64,000 bases of DNA from Tubiluchus corallicola (Eukaryota > Priapulida > Priapulimorpha > Priapulimorphida > Tubiluchidae). The notes under the pieces are model-generated. The model did no database searches. It saw only the letters and a list, made by a program, of their open reading frames with translations, and was not told where the DNA came from. The stretch lies in assembly GCA_030141605.1 (NCBI GenBank), contig JAQGDQ010000153.1, forward strand, positions 186,001-250,000, given 5' to 3'. Of this stretch, positions 9,736-23,000 are shown piece by piece; position 1 is the stretch's first letter, and every line of letters begins with the position of its first letter. The position numbers were made by a program, and so were the translations under genes.

Positions 9736-11703
9736 TCACGATTCGGTTTTAGCAACGCCAACTATTACAGGACGTAGTGTGCGTTTATGTAAACTATATC
9801 CTATCTTAATTACTTGAGCTATATGGCCCGGTTCGACATTTTTTGTTGGTACTTGGAACATGGCTTCGTGAAAGTTTGGATCAAATTTTGCACCAATTTC
9901 TGGATTGAGCTGTTCCAGTCCGTTTCTGTTGAAAACCTTCAACAGCTGGTCTTCCGTCATTTTTAAGCCTTCGTATAGACCTTTTAGGGGCTGATTAGCT
10001 TCTAGGTCTTTTGTCGTAACACTTTCTGTAGCTTTTGCTAAAATGTCTGCTACTTCCAACAAGTCTTTACAAAAACCTTGGATGCCAAATAATTTTGCTT
10101 CGTCTATCTGTCGTTGCAGTCTCTGTCTAACATTTTCTCTCTCAGCTAGGACTCTCTTGTATTTATCCTTAAAATCAAATAAGATGGTAATTATATGAGA
10201 CTCATTAATTGCAAAAAATACAGAGTAAGTACTGTGAGGTAAACGTAATTTAAGTACATAGTAAGGAATTCAGAGCTATCACTTATTTCGGCTGACCGGA
10301 TTTTCTGTCTTACTATGCATACATAAGATCTTGTTATAATTATATTTATGATACTGTATTACAATCATACAACAACAGTTATAATTAAATTAGTCCCACA
10401 ACTTTAGTCAGTACAATTGGTTATTGTTACCTCTTTATGGTAATGGGGAAGGGAGGTTTGTCAAAAACCCTCCTAATGTCATTTTTGTGGTATATCATTT
10501 AGTTTAAAAGCTGCCATCACTATTAGATGTCCTCTTCTGTGCTTCAGTGTTTACATGCTTACTAGGGTTTAAAACTTTAAATTCGGAAACGAACCAAATC
10601 CGAATCTTATTCGTTTAACTTTTAATACCAGATTGAATCCAAACCTTGTTAGGTTTTTCATTTTAGGACCACAGTAGTGTAAGAAATATAATAGTCTTGC
10701 TAAACACAGTAAAGTTTCTTAATTCTAATTTAGTTTTTCTCAGTTTATATTTAGCTTGCTTTGATTTTCACTTATTGCCATTTAAAGAAAAATGCTATTA
10801 GAATTACTATGCAAAATGTATATTATGTATCAGATGGAAATTTTTGCATATTTTATGACTGCACTTTCTTATTTTTACTATTATTAAACAAATTACTTTT
10901 ACTGGACTTCATGGAGGTAAAACCGGGTTATATCCAAATGGAAGCTTCGATTTGGATCGGAATCCAAAGTTCCAAAATAGCGAAGTATAGTCCATCCTAA
11001 TGTTTACTACATTAGTTGCTCTCTTGTATATTAATTGCATCAACAAATGGCATTCACTAAAATAAATTGATGTGCGTTGTTCTATTACAATGCAAATGCA
11101 TAAGAAACAACACAACTTCTTATTGTTCAACTCTATATCACTTTTTCATGCATACACATACAATAAATGGCAAAACAAAGATATGATGTAATTATGATCA
11201 TTGAGAGAAATGGTATTGTATTAGCACAGTAGTGTTTCTTTCTCAGATTTGTATACCGAGGAAGAAACACTTTGAAGTATACTGAGGTATACTGCACTTT
11301 CTGATATTATTGAATGCTGAATGTATACTTGGTTTGTAGGTGCATCCCTAGGCCAGTACTTGCATGAGCAAGGAAAAACTTTTACAGGGGCAATGGTCAG
11401 TCTTTCTAGCTACATTTCAGCTACTTAGTGTGAAACTGGTGTAAACCTAAAAATGCAATAATTTAATTTACATCTAATTCTTTTATCTGTGACATCATGT
11501 GTTCTGCTTCTTTCTGGAATGCTTTCTCTATCTCGCTGCTGTCAGCTTTCTTTTCTGATGTGGAAGATTCAGTCGCAGGTGCAGTTTTCTCTTCTGCTTC
11601 TTTTTCATCCGTAGAGGTCGAAGTCTTTTCAGCTGCTGTATCGGATGCCTTGTCTGCTGTAGAAGCATTGGTTGACGATGTTGCCGATAAAAATCGCAAG
11701 CGC
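9736..11703 (-). CDS. GRPEL1: GrpE protein homolog 1, mitochondrial (nucleotide exchange factor for mtHsp70)
   Basis: GrpE releases ADP from mitochondrial Hsp70 in the matrix and so drives protein import and folding. Two exons are clear on the minus strand: 11703-11472 (acceptor TTATTTTACAG, donor GAT/GTAAAT, phase 0) and 10167-9736 (acceptor TTTTAAG, stop at 9736). The first encodes RLRFLSATSS, the end of an Arg-rich presequence, then a Ser/Thr/Glu/Lys linker and the start of the long GrpE helix (EIEKAFQKEAEHM). The second has the helix YKRVLAERENVRQR, the signature GIQGFCKDLLEVADIL, EGLKMTEDQLLKVF, GAKFDPNFHEAMF, and the C-terminal beta-domain ending LRPVIVGVAK. Length and order match animal GRPEL1. 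The first exon is less certain and must end in phase 2. A LINE reverse transcriptase relic lies in the first intron. Confidence 0.93.
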
Positions 11704-11828
11704 CTGTAAAATAATTTGAGAAGAATCACTGTTGAGTACCTAATACCTTATCTAAAGAAATAAGGGCCTAGATGATAATTATCTATAAACGGTCCTCTTT
11801 CATATGCCTTTTGAAACTGTCAACTGAT

Positions 11829-12440
11829 TAAGCACTGATGGTTGATGATGAAAGATGATTCCATGGTTGAACTACACGATGCCCAAAGAAGATGTGATCT
11901 GATGTTGGTTCTAGCTGGTTACCCAAATAACTTAGACTCATGACCACGAAAAACTCTGTGAGGCCTGGAAAAAAGTCTGCCTCAGTCAGAACAGTATTTC
12001 CACTAATTATTTTGAAGCAGTTCACAAGGTCTACAGTCTCGCGCCTTTGCTCAAGAGTAGAAATTAAAACGGGATTTAAACCAATAGCAAGACGAGTACA
12101 TCTATCCTGAGTTCTTTCGAAAGCATTCTTGAGAGTAGCATTCTAAGTAAAGCACATTTACTGGGTTTAAGTGTCATCAACTATTTGGTGCACCAGTCTA
12201 AAATTTCATCCAAGTCATGTTGTAAAATATAACGATCAAGATCGACCCAAATTGGACGAAAGGGCTTTAAATCATCAACAAATAATGGGATGCTAATCCC
12301 TGGGGAAATACAATCGGTAATATCATTTATAAAAATGAGAAAGCAGTATGGGCCACACAAGGTTCCTTGAGGGATACCACTTATAACGGGGCGCCATTCA
12401 GTGGTTAAACCGTTAAGAATAACAAGTTGAAAAGGATGAG
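11829..12440 (-). mobile_element. Non-LTR retrotransposon (LINE) reverse transcriptase fragment
   Basis: The minus strand carries fragments of a LINE reverse transcriptase in correct order: SGIPQGTLCGP (RT motif 4), FLIFINDI, then LFVDD (catalytic box, with Val in place of the usual Ala of F/YADD), LQHDLDEILDW, and after a gap ERTQDRCTRL...EQRRETVDLVNCFKI, the typical region after the RT domain. Frame breaks separate the segments, so it is inactive. It sits in the first intron of GRPEL1, on the same strand. Confidence 0.8.
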
Positions 12441-12869
12441 CAAGAAAGTAAGTAAATTAAGAACATAAGATTTTAGTTTGCAAAGTTACGTTGAACGAAA
12501 AAGTAAAGAAACAGAAACTATTTACTGCTGCTGTATGGATAAACCAGCGAATCCTTTTATAATTTTAGGCAATGACGAAATCGACATTCTACAACTGCAA
12601 AGCATGATCGGTGCCATCTTTCCTAATAAAGTGAAAACAGCATGGAATTCGAAATGTCATCAATAATACTAAATTAATTGCTTAGATATTATAAAGCTAA
12701 TAAATAGTTATAAAATCGTAGCTAAAATATTAGTTAATGCAATGTATTGTATTGCTGCACAGCAAATAATTGCAACAATAATTGTGCTTATAAAAACAGT
12801 TATCTCCACATATTTAACTGAGTCATAGTTTTTTAATTTTAATTAACGCCCGATAGGTGCCAGTGTATC

Positions 12870-12882
12870 GTTTCTTAGCAAC
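12870..12882 (+). promoter_or_regulatory. RFX X-box-like site upstream of DNALI1
   Basis: GTTTCTTAGCAAC fits the relaxed X-box consensus RYYNYY-N(1-3)-RRNRAC with a one-base spacer. It lies 89 bases before the DNALI1 ATG. RFX factors binding X-boxes close to the start of ciliary genes are well established. The same bases may also be coding or splice-site sequence of GRPEL1 exon 1 on the other strand, so this is a candidate site only. Confidence 0.5.
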
Positions 12883-12905
12883 GCAGTAAATAATTTCCGC
12901 ATCAT
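12883..12905 (-). CDS. GRPEL1: Candidate first coding exon of GRPEL1 (start of mitochondrial presequence)
   Basis: Two consecutive ATGs at 12905-12900 open a frame MMRKLFTA, basic and hydrophobic as expected for a mitochondrial presequence. Ending at 12883 gives the phase 2 needed by exon 11703-11472, but the donor would be GC/GTTGCT, which is weak. The frame remains open to GRNDTLAPIGR-like codons and a stop near 12846, with no better donor in phase. The position, 66 bases from the divergent DNALI1 ATG, fits a shared bidirectional promoter. Transcript evidence would be needed to settle the boundary. Confidence 0.35.
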
Positions 12906-12971
12906 TCTGTTCAGTGATTCTTAGTAGTCATTTCCGCAATTTTGTATATATTTGCCTGATATTTATTTAAT

Positions 12972-15900
12972 ATGATTCCACCGGCTCATTCGCTTGTTAA
13001 ATATGATAATCCGACCTTGGTGACAAGGAAAACAGAGAAAAAATTGGTAAACGTTTCTTTTTTTGCCCTAGTACTAAATTGTAGTACTACTACTACTACT
13101 AGTGGTGGTAGTAGTACTACTAGTACTAGTGAAGAATGGTGAAGCTTTGTGCTTTGGTAATGTGTAATGTGCGTGTTCGCTATCCAGAACGATTAGAAGT
13201 AGGAGTTCGACTTATAAGTTTCTCCAACCCAAAAAAAGACTTGAGACAAATGTGACCATTGTGTCAGAGCATGCGGGAGGCCACATGAACAGCTCAACAC
13301 ATTAAAAATTAATAAAAATCGCACTGTCTGCTCAAAGAGAAGTTTTCTAATGTTTTATTATTACACTGTACTATTATTTATTACTGCTGGCTATTTGTAG
13401 AATGTGTCCTGCTAAATCAGGACTTAACGCACTGCAACAAGATATTCCAGATACTGTACAGCAAAAAATAGAATGTCGTTGGTTAAGTATGACTGTCTGA
13501 ACATACAGTAGTATAGTTAAATAGTTCAGCTGGGCTAACTTACTTGATTTTTATTTATTATATTCAGTTTTCGTGTTTATGTTAGATTTAGGTGCAAGAC
13601 ACTAAAATAAATAATTTGTTTTTAGAGTAAGTAAAACTGTTATAAAAATTTTGATTACAAAACAGCATGTAAAGCAAAGTTAACACACCGTTTCATATTT
13701 GTTATTTTAGAACTTTGTTGTAACTGTTGTTATAACTAGTGCTTTTATTGTAACTATTTTTGAAACGTTGCAATAAATCTTGGTATAGTGCACATACCCC
13801 TGCGTATAATAATTAAGTCCTCGTTGTAAGGATTTACGAGACAAGTTCTTATAGTTTGGTTTGTAGCACAATGATGCATTTTCTGGAAAAATTATTTGAA
13901 ATTCACCATTCTCTACTGTTTTTCACGCTTGTTTTTATACTGTAGCGATTTACAGCAAGTGAGTGTTTGTAAGAACGTGAGTTACGTGATCAAGGTGGGC
14001 GATCTATCTATTGGATGGTTTTCCTTGCATTTCTTAATATGTGTTTAAATTACGGCCTGGTGCTGTGTACCATATGTGGTACAGTATCTACTATTGCCTC
14101 TACGATTTGCATATAATTAAATTATTTGCATCATACAGTAAATGAGTATTCCAGCTATTTCTACTTGCATTTACAGGCTATTATGATCATTATGCTATGA
14201 TAAAATCATGTTTTACAGTCAAAGAAAATCAGAAATTGTTGACTAAGAGTTAACCAGAAATTATATGTTATAAATTTAAAGGGAAAGTACGGTTTTTCGG
14301 GGTCTCCTTTCAAATGTAAGCCCATCATTCATCCGTACTAAAGGGCATCGCACCGCCTGTAATATTTAGATGCGAGTTTATAAGTTATTGGATTTTTTTG
14401 TGAATGCAATTGTATAACTTTGGAATTTTCATTTTAATATGCAGTTGTCTACATTTCTAAACTTTTTGATCTATATCTGATCTTCCTATACTGATCATTT
14501 TTGCATTGCGATATGAAGTTATACTTTCACATACATTTTTGCATATATCTGCACATTAATTTTGTATATTTTGAATAAACTGTGGTATGAATTTTATGAG
14601 AATTTTATTTTCCTGGACCTGTATTCATAGGTCCATTTTTAAGTCGCCTGACTTTCCAAGTTTGAGACCTTATGCTGTCATGCAGCATCCATCATCTGTC
14701 CATAATGTGAGTTTAAATCAGTTATACCTGAATCACATAGCTTGAGATTTTTGGTATGGGTAACTTTGGGACAAAATGATGCTCACTGTCCAGAAGAGGT
14801 AGGAATCTCATTAGCAATGGTGGGCATAGTAAGAGGAACCGAGTTAATGTGAAGAATTGGAAGTGGCCTAGCTGTCACCTATTGATAACCCAGCATAGAC
14901 AAGAAGAAATTTGTTCCGTCTTCTAAGGTGGGAGGGAGGATGATCCATGATAGTGTGTATAGTGGTGAATTCCAAGTCATTGTGAGGAAGAGTGCCTTGT
15001 CACCTATCGTAACAAAAATATTTTATCCCTTCAGGAAAAAGGATAGCAGACTCAAGATTTTAATCAAGTTTGGTCAGAACATCACACAACTAGTAGATAA
15101 TACGTGTTACATCAAACGATTGATATATGTTACAAGCTTAAATATGCACTGGGCAAGATTAACCTATTTGCAATACTATAGGTGTCGCCAAATGTAATAT
15201 AGTGGTGATTCCAGATTATGTTATATACTGTTCTAAAGTGTGTAAAAAACTCTGTTATTCTGAGTGAGAAGAAAAGGCGGAAGTTGGAAAATTTTCGTAC
15301 TTTAACGGGGGAGAAACGCTGAATGTGTGACATTCCTGAATTGCCCTTTCTTTATTACCAAAGCCGAAAATGTTCACTAAAAAGGATACGTATTTATATG
15401 TAAAACACTGTACTCACTTGAGTTTAAAACTGTCAAAAAAGGAGAAACGATTAATTGCTATGCTAACATATATGTTTTGCTTATTTACATACACAAAACA
15501 ACAGTGAAAACAAACAAACAATTTTAAACAGTGCAATCATCTATATAAGCTAATGAAGATAATAATCTATAATTAAGCCGTGTAAATGGGGGTGATGTGT
15601 GTGTTCTCTACAACACAGTATTACCTATGAGTTAGCTTAACAGAAGTCTTTTATAACATTCGTTATATATAAAGATAGGTGAGGTACAAGTTTAAGATCA
15701 TGTATGCCATGTTACTTTTGCAAGGTAATGTGGCTTTGGCAAGTGTTTGACACTTGCAACAGTCCACGACACTGTTTATTGCACCACAGTTGGAAAATAT
15801 GTTGCTGTAGAATATGGTGTAGAGTGAGTATCTAGAAATTGTAAGTTTATAATGCATGTAATATTAAATCTGCAAGTTAGAGTATTTATAAAATACTAAC

Positions 15901-16786
15901 CAAATCCCACAAAAGCATTTTGTGCACAGCCATTAATACACGAATGCTCTACACATTTTTTGCTTAATGCCACTTTAGCGATGAATAGATTAACAGATAT
16001 TTATGACAATTATATAAAAGCTCACTCCATAAACTTATAACATAGTAGAATGGCCGGTGAAAACAATGCCCATAACAGTTGCATATTCCTGAACGCCTGA
16101 AAGACAAATGCAATGACTGTTTTAATAACATGTTTTATAGGGATGTTAAAAATGAACTTTGAAATACACCCATCCCATCTAATTAAGCGGGCATCTTTCT
16201 AAAGGAGCTTGGGTGCTTTATAGATCATTCTGCCTTGATATGTAGCACCCTGTCTCTAACGATCCCATTCTCAATAAAATGCAATAGAAATGCCAATTAT
16301 TGGAAGTTTTATGCATGTACTACTCACCAAACATCAATAATAAAAAAATAAATGCCCTGTGGGACCGTGGGTATCTGATACAATTTGTTTTATATATAAT
16401 TGTCATAAATCATTCAATAGTTGTTTGAGAAAATCCACATTGTGTAAGTAAATCCATAAATAAATGTAGGAGAATTCACAGTGTTAGAATTTGAAAACTG
16501 TGCGAGTGTGCAACTTACCGAATTTTTAAAATCTTAGAGTCCACCGCCAACAGCGCATTCACCTGCTGGGGAAAGGCCAACAACAAGTCCTGTTTTGGGC
16601 CAGCCCACAACTGCCTTTGATGCTGACGAGGCAAAGATATCACAGCAAACTGAAGAAATTCTTCACTCTATCTTGCCACCAAGGTTTGTGCATTATAATG
16701 TAATTGTAATAATAATATAATTATATTTGCACTAGTTGCACACGCACACTCACACACGCAAACTCTCACACGCACATGCACACACA

Positions 16787-16830
<44 letters not shown>

Positions 16831-18951
16831 CACACACATAAAATAAGTTCGTGGCTTTTAATACATGATTATTAATTTCTTTTTATGTTAACAGAGAATT
16901 GGAAGAAGATGGGCATTTCTGGATGCAAAATGTCTCCAGCACTCCTGCTACAAGACTGGATGTTATCAACTTGCAAGAGCAGTTGGACATGAAATTACAA
17001 CAGAGGCAGGCACGTGAAACGGGAATCTGTCCTGTTAGGAGGGAACTGTACTCCCAGTGTTTTGGTAAAATAAACTTTTTCGTGTTACATCTTATGTAAA
17101 ATAGAATTTATTTTTTAGTTCTTGTTTTAAACATACAAGTTGCCATTTACTAATATGCCAGTTAGAGATGTGACTGAAAACAGGCTTGTCATACTGCCAT
17201 GTAATGTAATTATATTTAAAATTACTGTAACTCAACTTGTACTTATGCAGTGGCTTTCTTATAAAATGTGCCGTAAATCATTATAACTCAGTTAAGTTGA
17301 CTAAGGTATAGTGAAACTAATGACAGTAAGTAAATGCTGTAGATCTAATATGACCATCCATGAATGTACTTGATTTAATTGTTGTATTTTCTTCTTGTCC
17401 CCTTCCTGCCCTGTTCCGTTACATTTTTTTTCTATTATAAAGCTACAGCATTGTATTTTCTGGAGGAAAATAATTTAATTGAATTCATTTAGATGAAATC
17501 ATAAGACAGGTAACAATAAACTGTGTAGAGCGAGGGCTGCTGTTATTGCGAGTGCGTGATGAGATTCGCATGACTATTGCTGCTTACCAGACTCTGTATG
17601 AAAGCAGTGTTGCATTTGGCATGAGAAAAGCTTTGCAAGCCGAGCAAGGCAAATCTGATATGGAGCAAAAGGTGATTTTTACAAAAAATATAGTTTTTTA
17701 ATGGTGAACTCTTTTGTACTTGTGGATAACTATCGCACTTGAATATTTATTTAATGTTGTGGCTCATTGTATTTACAATAGTCACAAGGCTGGACAGCAT
17801 GCATTTGGGTAGAACTTGGCATGGTATTTATATGCCGAATTCATGATCAGTAGCACTTCCAATTTGTGCGACACTGTCAGATTGCAATTATTATATTGTC
17901 ATCAAACTGAGAATTTGTTTGTATTCGAAACGAAATTAAACATTTTAACACATGTTTTGGTATCAGAGAGAGCTAGAATGGTTTTCTTTTATTAAATAAA
18001 CCGAGTTTTTAAACATGCAGACAAACTTCAATCTAGTGCACAACCTGGAAGAAAAAGAAAATAAGGAAAGTGCAGCACACAAAAAGGCTCACATTAGGTT
18101 TGCCAATGGTGAAAAAAAACTGTTTAAGATTAGAATTTCAGTTGAAATACCTGGTTGTATTTTATCAGTAACTGCATTAGGATTGCAGTAAGCCTACCTT
18201 TAATGTCTTTATCACTTTTGTATAACACTTTTAATTTAGTACTTATGCTCATCTTTTAATTAAAAGATTGAGCATTTAGAGGAAGAAAAGAAAGAACTAG
18301 AGCAGCTGGTGCAGGAGATGAAGATGAAATGTGATCAAATAGAAAAGAGAGGTTTGGAAATGCGGCAGGTAGAGGAAAAGAAGCATGCAGAAGAGATACA
18401 ATTTCTCAAGAAAGCAAATCAACAACTAAAGGTGAGTATTAGTGTTGAGGGTCAAATATTTATATTTGAATGAATGTTTTGAAATCTGGATATGAAATTT
18501 GATGTAAATAAATTTGAAAGGTAGAAAAATTTGAATGCCAACAACAGTGAACTGCTTCATTTATGCTTGCATTAACGTAAAGTTGCATACACGTAATTTG
18601 ACTTACAAGCTACATTTTGTGTAGCAAGAGCTACAGAGAGATAAAGAACCAAAATGAGTAAAAATTCTCCATAACAGTTCGGCGTCCCTACTCACAAACA
18701 GTAACCTCATTAAATTTGAATTTCAATTTTTTCAGCATAGGATGTATTGACAATATTTCATTTATTTATAGAGAATGTTATTAACAGCCTTTTTTGTTTT
18801 CATTTTACTGGGCTAAATTTTGCCCAAGTCGCTCAAGAAGCCATTGAAATCACAATTTGCAGTCAGGTTTCAAGAAGATGTTGTTTTCAAGAAATGATTG
18901 TTGTTTATTTTACAGACGCAATTGGAAGGAATTATTGCACCCAGGAAATAA
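12972..18951 (+). CDS. DNALI1: Axonemal dynein light intermediate chain 1 (p28 family), complete, 256 aa
   Basis: DNALI1/p28 is a light chain of single-headed inner-arm dyneins in motile cilia and flagella. Six exons join perfectly in frame: 12972-13046, 16538-16683, 16895-17064, 17493-17671, 18267-18431 and 18916-18951 (TAA). The start MIPPAHSLVKYD matches the conserved family N-terminus, which fixes the ATG. It continues with a Pro/Ser-rich linker, EILHSILPPRE, the signature DMKLQQRQARETGICPVRR, ELYSQCFDE, RGLLLLRVRDEIRMTIAAYQ, SSVAFGMRKALQAEQGKSDM, then a C-terminal coiled coil (about residues 190-245) containing RQVEEKKHAEEIQFLKKANQ, and ends QLEGIIAPRK. No residue break is visible. Intron 1 is about 3.5 kb; intron 2 carries a CA/CACG microsatellite. 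It is divergent from GRPEL1 and has an X-box-like site just upstream. Confidence 0.97.
13085..13132. repeat. Imperfect palindromic TAC/TAG trinucleotide tract
   Basis: A run of TAC units is followed by a GTGGTGGTAG centre and TAG-rich sequence, giving an imperfect inverted repeat just inside intron 1 of DNALI1. It is probably a simple-sequence expansion. Confidence 0.6.
16741..16838. repeat. CA/CACG microsatellite in DNALI1 intron 2
   Basis: Degenerate CACAC/CACGCA sequence passes into about nine uninterrupted CACG units and then a pure CA run. It ends some 55 bases before the exon 3 acceptor at 16894. Confidence 0.95.
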
Positions 18952-20077
18952 GCATTTCATAGGAGGTGCCATAAGTTAATGACACATCACGACATCTTTC
19001 AGTGCCTTGTCTTATATATGTCTATATGTCTATATATATAATGCTTATCTTAAATTTAGTTTTATTATTGTTATACTGCAATGTGTAAACTATGCGTTAG
19101 ACCCTTTAAGTGCAATTGATATTTCTTCCCCTTTATTGCAGTATTGCTACATGGCACAGTATAATTACATGCATTTAGTTTTGTTGTCTTTTATTGCTCA
19201 TCAAACTTTAATTAAATAGGCAAAATTTTAAAACAAGTACAACAGGTGCATGTATATAGTAGTGACAGCTAGGTAACCATTCCCCTTCATAGACTGGTAT
19301 TGATTATTTCCCACCTTTGCTTGTTAGTACTTTTATAAGATCATAATAATTATAAAGTTGTCTTACCTTCTTAATAAATTTTAATGGAAACTGAGAGACT
19401 GTATAGTAATTATAAGATTGTTTATAAATAACTATAATTTTGTTACTTAACTGCTGGTATCTTACATAACATTCAATAACAATTTTTATAATTTTAAAGA
19501 AGCTTGCACTATTCATCTTTTGGATCATTTCGCAAAAGCATTAGCAGAACATTTCTGAAATATTTTTGAGACCCTGCAACGTAACATTTTTGAGACATTT
19601 TAGAAATGTGAAAATGGTAAGCGTTGCTGATAGCATTGTTTTAATGTCAATAAAAAACGGTTATTTTAAATTTCGGTGCTTATGCATTGTTGCTGCTATA
19701 ATCAAAGTACGCAAATTTGTTATTTTAGCTACTATGTTGTCGTTGTCATCGTCGTTACTGCCACTGTCATCATATTTGTTGTTGCAGTTGTTATTGTTGT
19801 TGTTTCTGTAGCTGCTTCTCCTAGTGCTATTGTTGTTGTTGATGATGTTGTTTTATATCGAGGTTGTTATTGCCATCGTCGTTATTATTGTCGTTTGCAA
19901 TCATCAACCCATCGTTAGCATTCGTCACTGCTGAATGATCTATCTGATCTTATATTATCTGTACTCAATGATCCGAGTCATAGATGTTTATTAAAACAAC
20001 TGAAAATTGGGTGAATAAAAGGCTAAAGTTTTTCTGTATGACGCGTCACGGTTTCACCGTCGTGGGAAGCGTTAAAT
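18952..20077. other. DNALI1-TMED intergenic region with GTT/GTC-rich low complexity
   Basis: It includes the DNALI1 3' flank and an AATAAA near 19649. Bases 19735-19870 are rich in GTT, GTC and GTA triplets and give long valine/serine-rich open frames that are low-complexity artefacts. I see no gene. Confidence 0.55.
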
Positions 20078-23000
20078 ATGGACACGTTACAAAAATTTTT
20101 GTTATATTTCTGTATTTATTTTTGTGTAGGAATTTGTAGTGTTTCGTGTTTATACTTTCATATAGGAGAAACAGAAAGAAAATGTTTTGTAGAGGAAATT
20201 CCCGACGATACTGTTGTGACAGGTAATATTGAAGTTTTGAAAATCGTAGTATCGGTAGACGGAATACTATTATATTTTAAGGATCTCAATTGTAAAATAA
20301 GTTTACGTTTCGTTTACTAATTATGAAGAACTTACATGTTTACATCATGTAATATTCATGGAAGATTAAAATCTAAATTACGAGAAAATGAGTTCAGATC
20401 TACTTTAAAAAAATATGATGTAGTGGGCCTTTCTGAAACTTGGTGTAGCCAGCCAGCATTCCAACAATGATTGAGCTATGTGGATACACACATAACGAAA
20501 CACAGGACACCTAAGAGGAATAATACATCAACCCGAGGTGACCTTGCACCTTATACCTTGCAGTATACTACTGTAGCATTCCAGGTTACCAAATTACAAA
20601 CTTGAAATCCTAATCTTACTTCTCAATATGACTAAAGCTTCATGACATCCAGAATAACAGGTCTTTCTATATTGCTCCACTCTATATCATCCCAGAGAAT
20701 TCGCCATACTTCAAAGACCAGTGGGAAGAACTAGAAACTGAAATAGCTAACTATATATCGTTAGGCACTATAATCATAATGAGAGATGTAAATGCTCGCA
20801 CTGGTAGTTGGCAATCTATGAGATTATATAGATGACAAAGAAACAGAATGACATTAGCAACGAAATTCTGCACTATAATCTTGAAATATCAGAATGCAGT
20901 AACATGGATAAAATTATAAATAATTTTGGCAGAAAGCTCTGATTTATGTATTGCATGCAATCTAAGAATTGTAAATGGGAGGAAACTAGGGGACTCCTCC
21001 GGTTTACATGTCACACTTGTGTTGGAGATAACACAGTTGACTAAGTATTGACCAGTATTGACAGATTGACCAGTGAAAATGCATATGACTGTGCTATTCC
21101 AGTGTTCTGGATGGAAAATTTTGAAACTTACTCAGACCACCACAGAATAGTATTTCAAATAAGGCGTGAAACTTTATATACAATTTCAACTCCCGCACTT
21201 AACCAAGGAAATTTGGTTGAGAAAACTTTCAAGTGTGATATGTTTGCAAAAACTAGATGTCAAACTGCTTTCAACGGCGAACACATTTACGATAAAATAG
21301 CAGACTGTTTAAATTGTAACCTGTTTAAATTGTCACATATGCTACATTCTAGTCAGAAATTTATTTTCCATTAATTGCATATGTGTCCCATGTAGTAACT
21401 AGTGCAATTTATAATTATTAGAGCTAGCCTATTTTTGGGCTGTAATTTATGAGATGAGACCAAAAGAGACCGAGAACCTGATATTGCAGGTAAAGTTACA
21501 ATGGAACATGTATGCATGTTGTGATGAGCCGAAACGGGAACCAATTAGTGCCCCACTTTATCCAAACTGAACCAGATACTACATTTTAATTTCCAGTCTG
21601 AACTGAACAGAACCGAATATTTTTGTTTAAAATAATCATCACTTTTCTAAACCAAGTATCTGATTGTGTAGGGTGTTACTAATTCCAAAATGTACAACAA
21701 AAACGATGAAAATTCTTTGTTAACTATCGCTTCACAGTCACTATCTTGTTTAATGTTTTAATGTTTTATTTTTTTCTAAACTAAGTCTAATTTACAGTCA
21801 ATAATTAATGCAAGTCTATGTTTTTACTAACTTATACTTATTTCTGAATGCCATTAGGCCAGTCACAAAAAAAATTGCTTCAGCCTTACCTCATGAGGTC
21901 AAAAATTGTTTTAGAGAGGATATTTTTTCTAAAAAAAAATAGTTTGATTATTTTCCACTGGTTAGAAGTAAATTTTTTTTATTTACTTCTATGCACATTA
22001 TTTTCACACTTTGGTTTTTAGTTTTTTATTTCACACTACTTAATTATAGTATAATTATCGATAAATGCATATGCTCTTTTATGTACGGTATGAATGTGTA
22101 TTATGGTAATTATGCTATAAATGGCAACACATTTGGCCATTAATACGATAATTTTTAGCCTCCAATACGATAATCAGCATTATAGTGAAACAGCAACCCT
22201 GGACATGAATTAGCTGTAGAAAAACATGTCGCTAAAGCATTGATGTTATAATAATTTTTGCTTTTTACATTTTAAATAAAAAAATATGCTTTTATACGAT
22301 TATGCCAGATAAGTTTATGAATGTACAAAAAAAATTATGAAATTCGTAGCCGGGTATGCGATAAAAAAATTACCCGAGCGATTAGACAGAATCAAAAACA
22401 TATTTATTGTTGGCTTTACTCTGCCCGTGGCAACCCACATTACTATATTTCCAAGATAATTGACCTAATTCTCATTACGCAAATTTTCTGTTTACCATGT
22501 ATTAATACGAATTTATTTATACTACTAAAGATATACTTTATAGTAATGAAAATTATAGGGTGTATACCAGTCTTGGTATCAAGGTGCTAGCACAAGGTAT
22601 AACATTACATTCACAAGAAAGTATCAAGTGGTACTTAGTGATGTGGGTTTTCACCTTGTTCAGTAATTATTTTGCTGCTTACGAGTTTAGCCAATTCATT
22701 CATGTTCATAAAGAGAGTGTTCTGTATGCACATGCAAGTTATACACAATTACTGGTGATTGGCAGTACAGCAGATATGCATAAAAAGTTAAAAAGTCTAA
22801 CAGAAAACAGTTAAGAAAGTGACCACACTATTTGGCTAATAGTATTAGTATAGAACTTAGTAAGTTTTTTAATCAATATCCGATGAAGAACTGAAAAATC
22901 TCAAACTTGCTTATTAAACTGTAACCATGATTTTATATCATAGCTATTCACTATAGTAGCTCAGCTGTTCAATTTCATTCTCTACAATGCACTCAGCTCA

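Noticed and set aside
10560-11000. Possible MITE with ATCCAAATCCGAA-like words at both ends
   Set aside because: The inverted matches are short and scattered and no target duplication could be found.
19566-19918. Valine/serine-rich frames that look like membrane proteins
   Set aside because: They are translations of a GTT/GTC-rich low-complexity tract, open in several frames.
22080-22450. Possible hAT-type ends around GGCAAC/GGTTGC words
   Set aside because: The termini do not pair convincingly and no target duplication was found.
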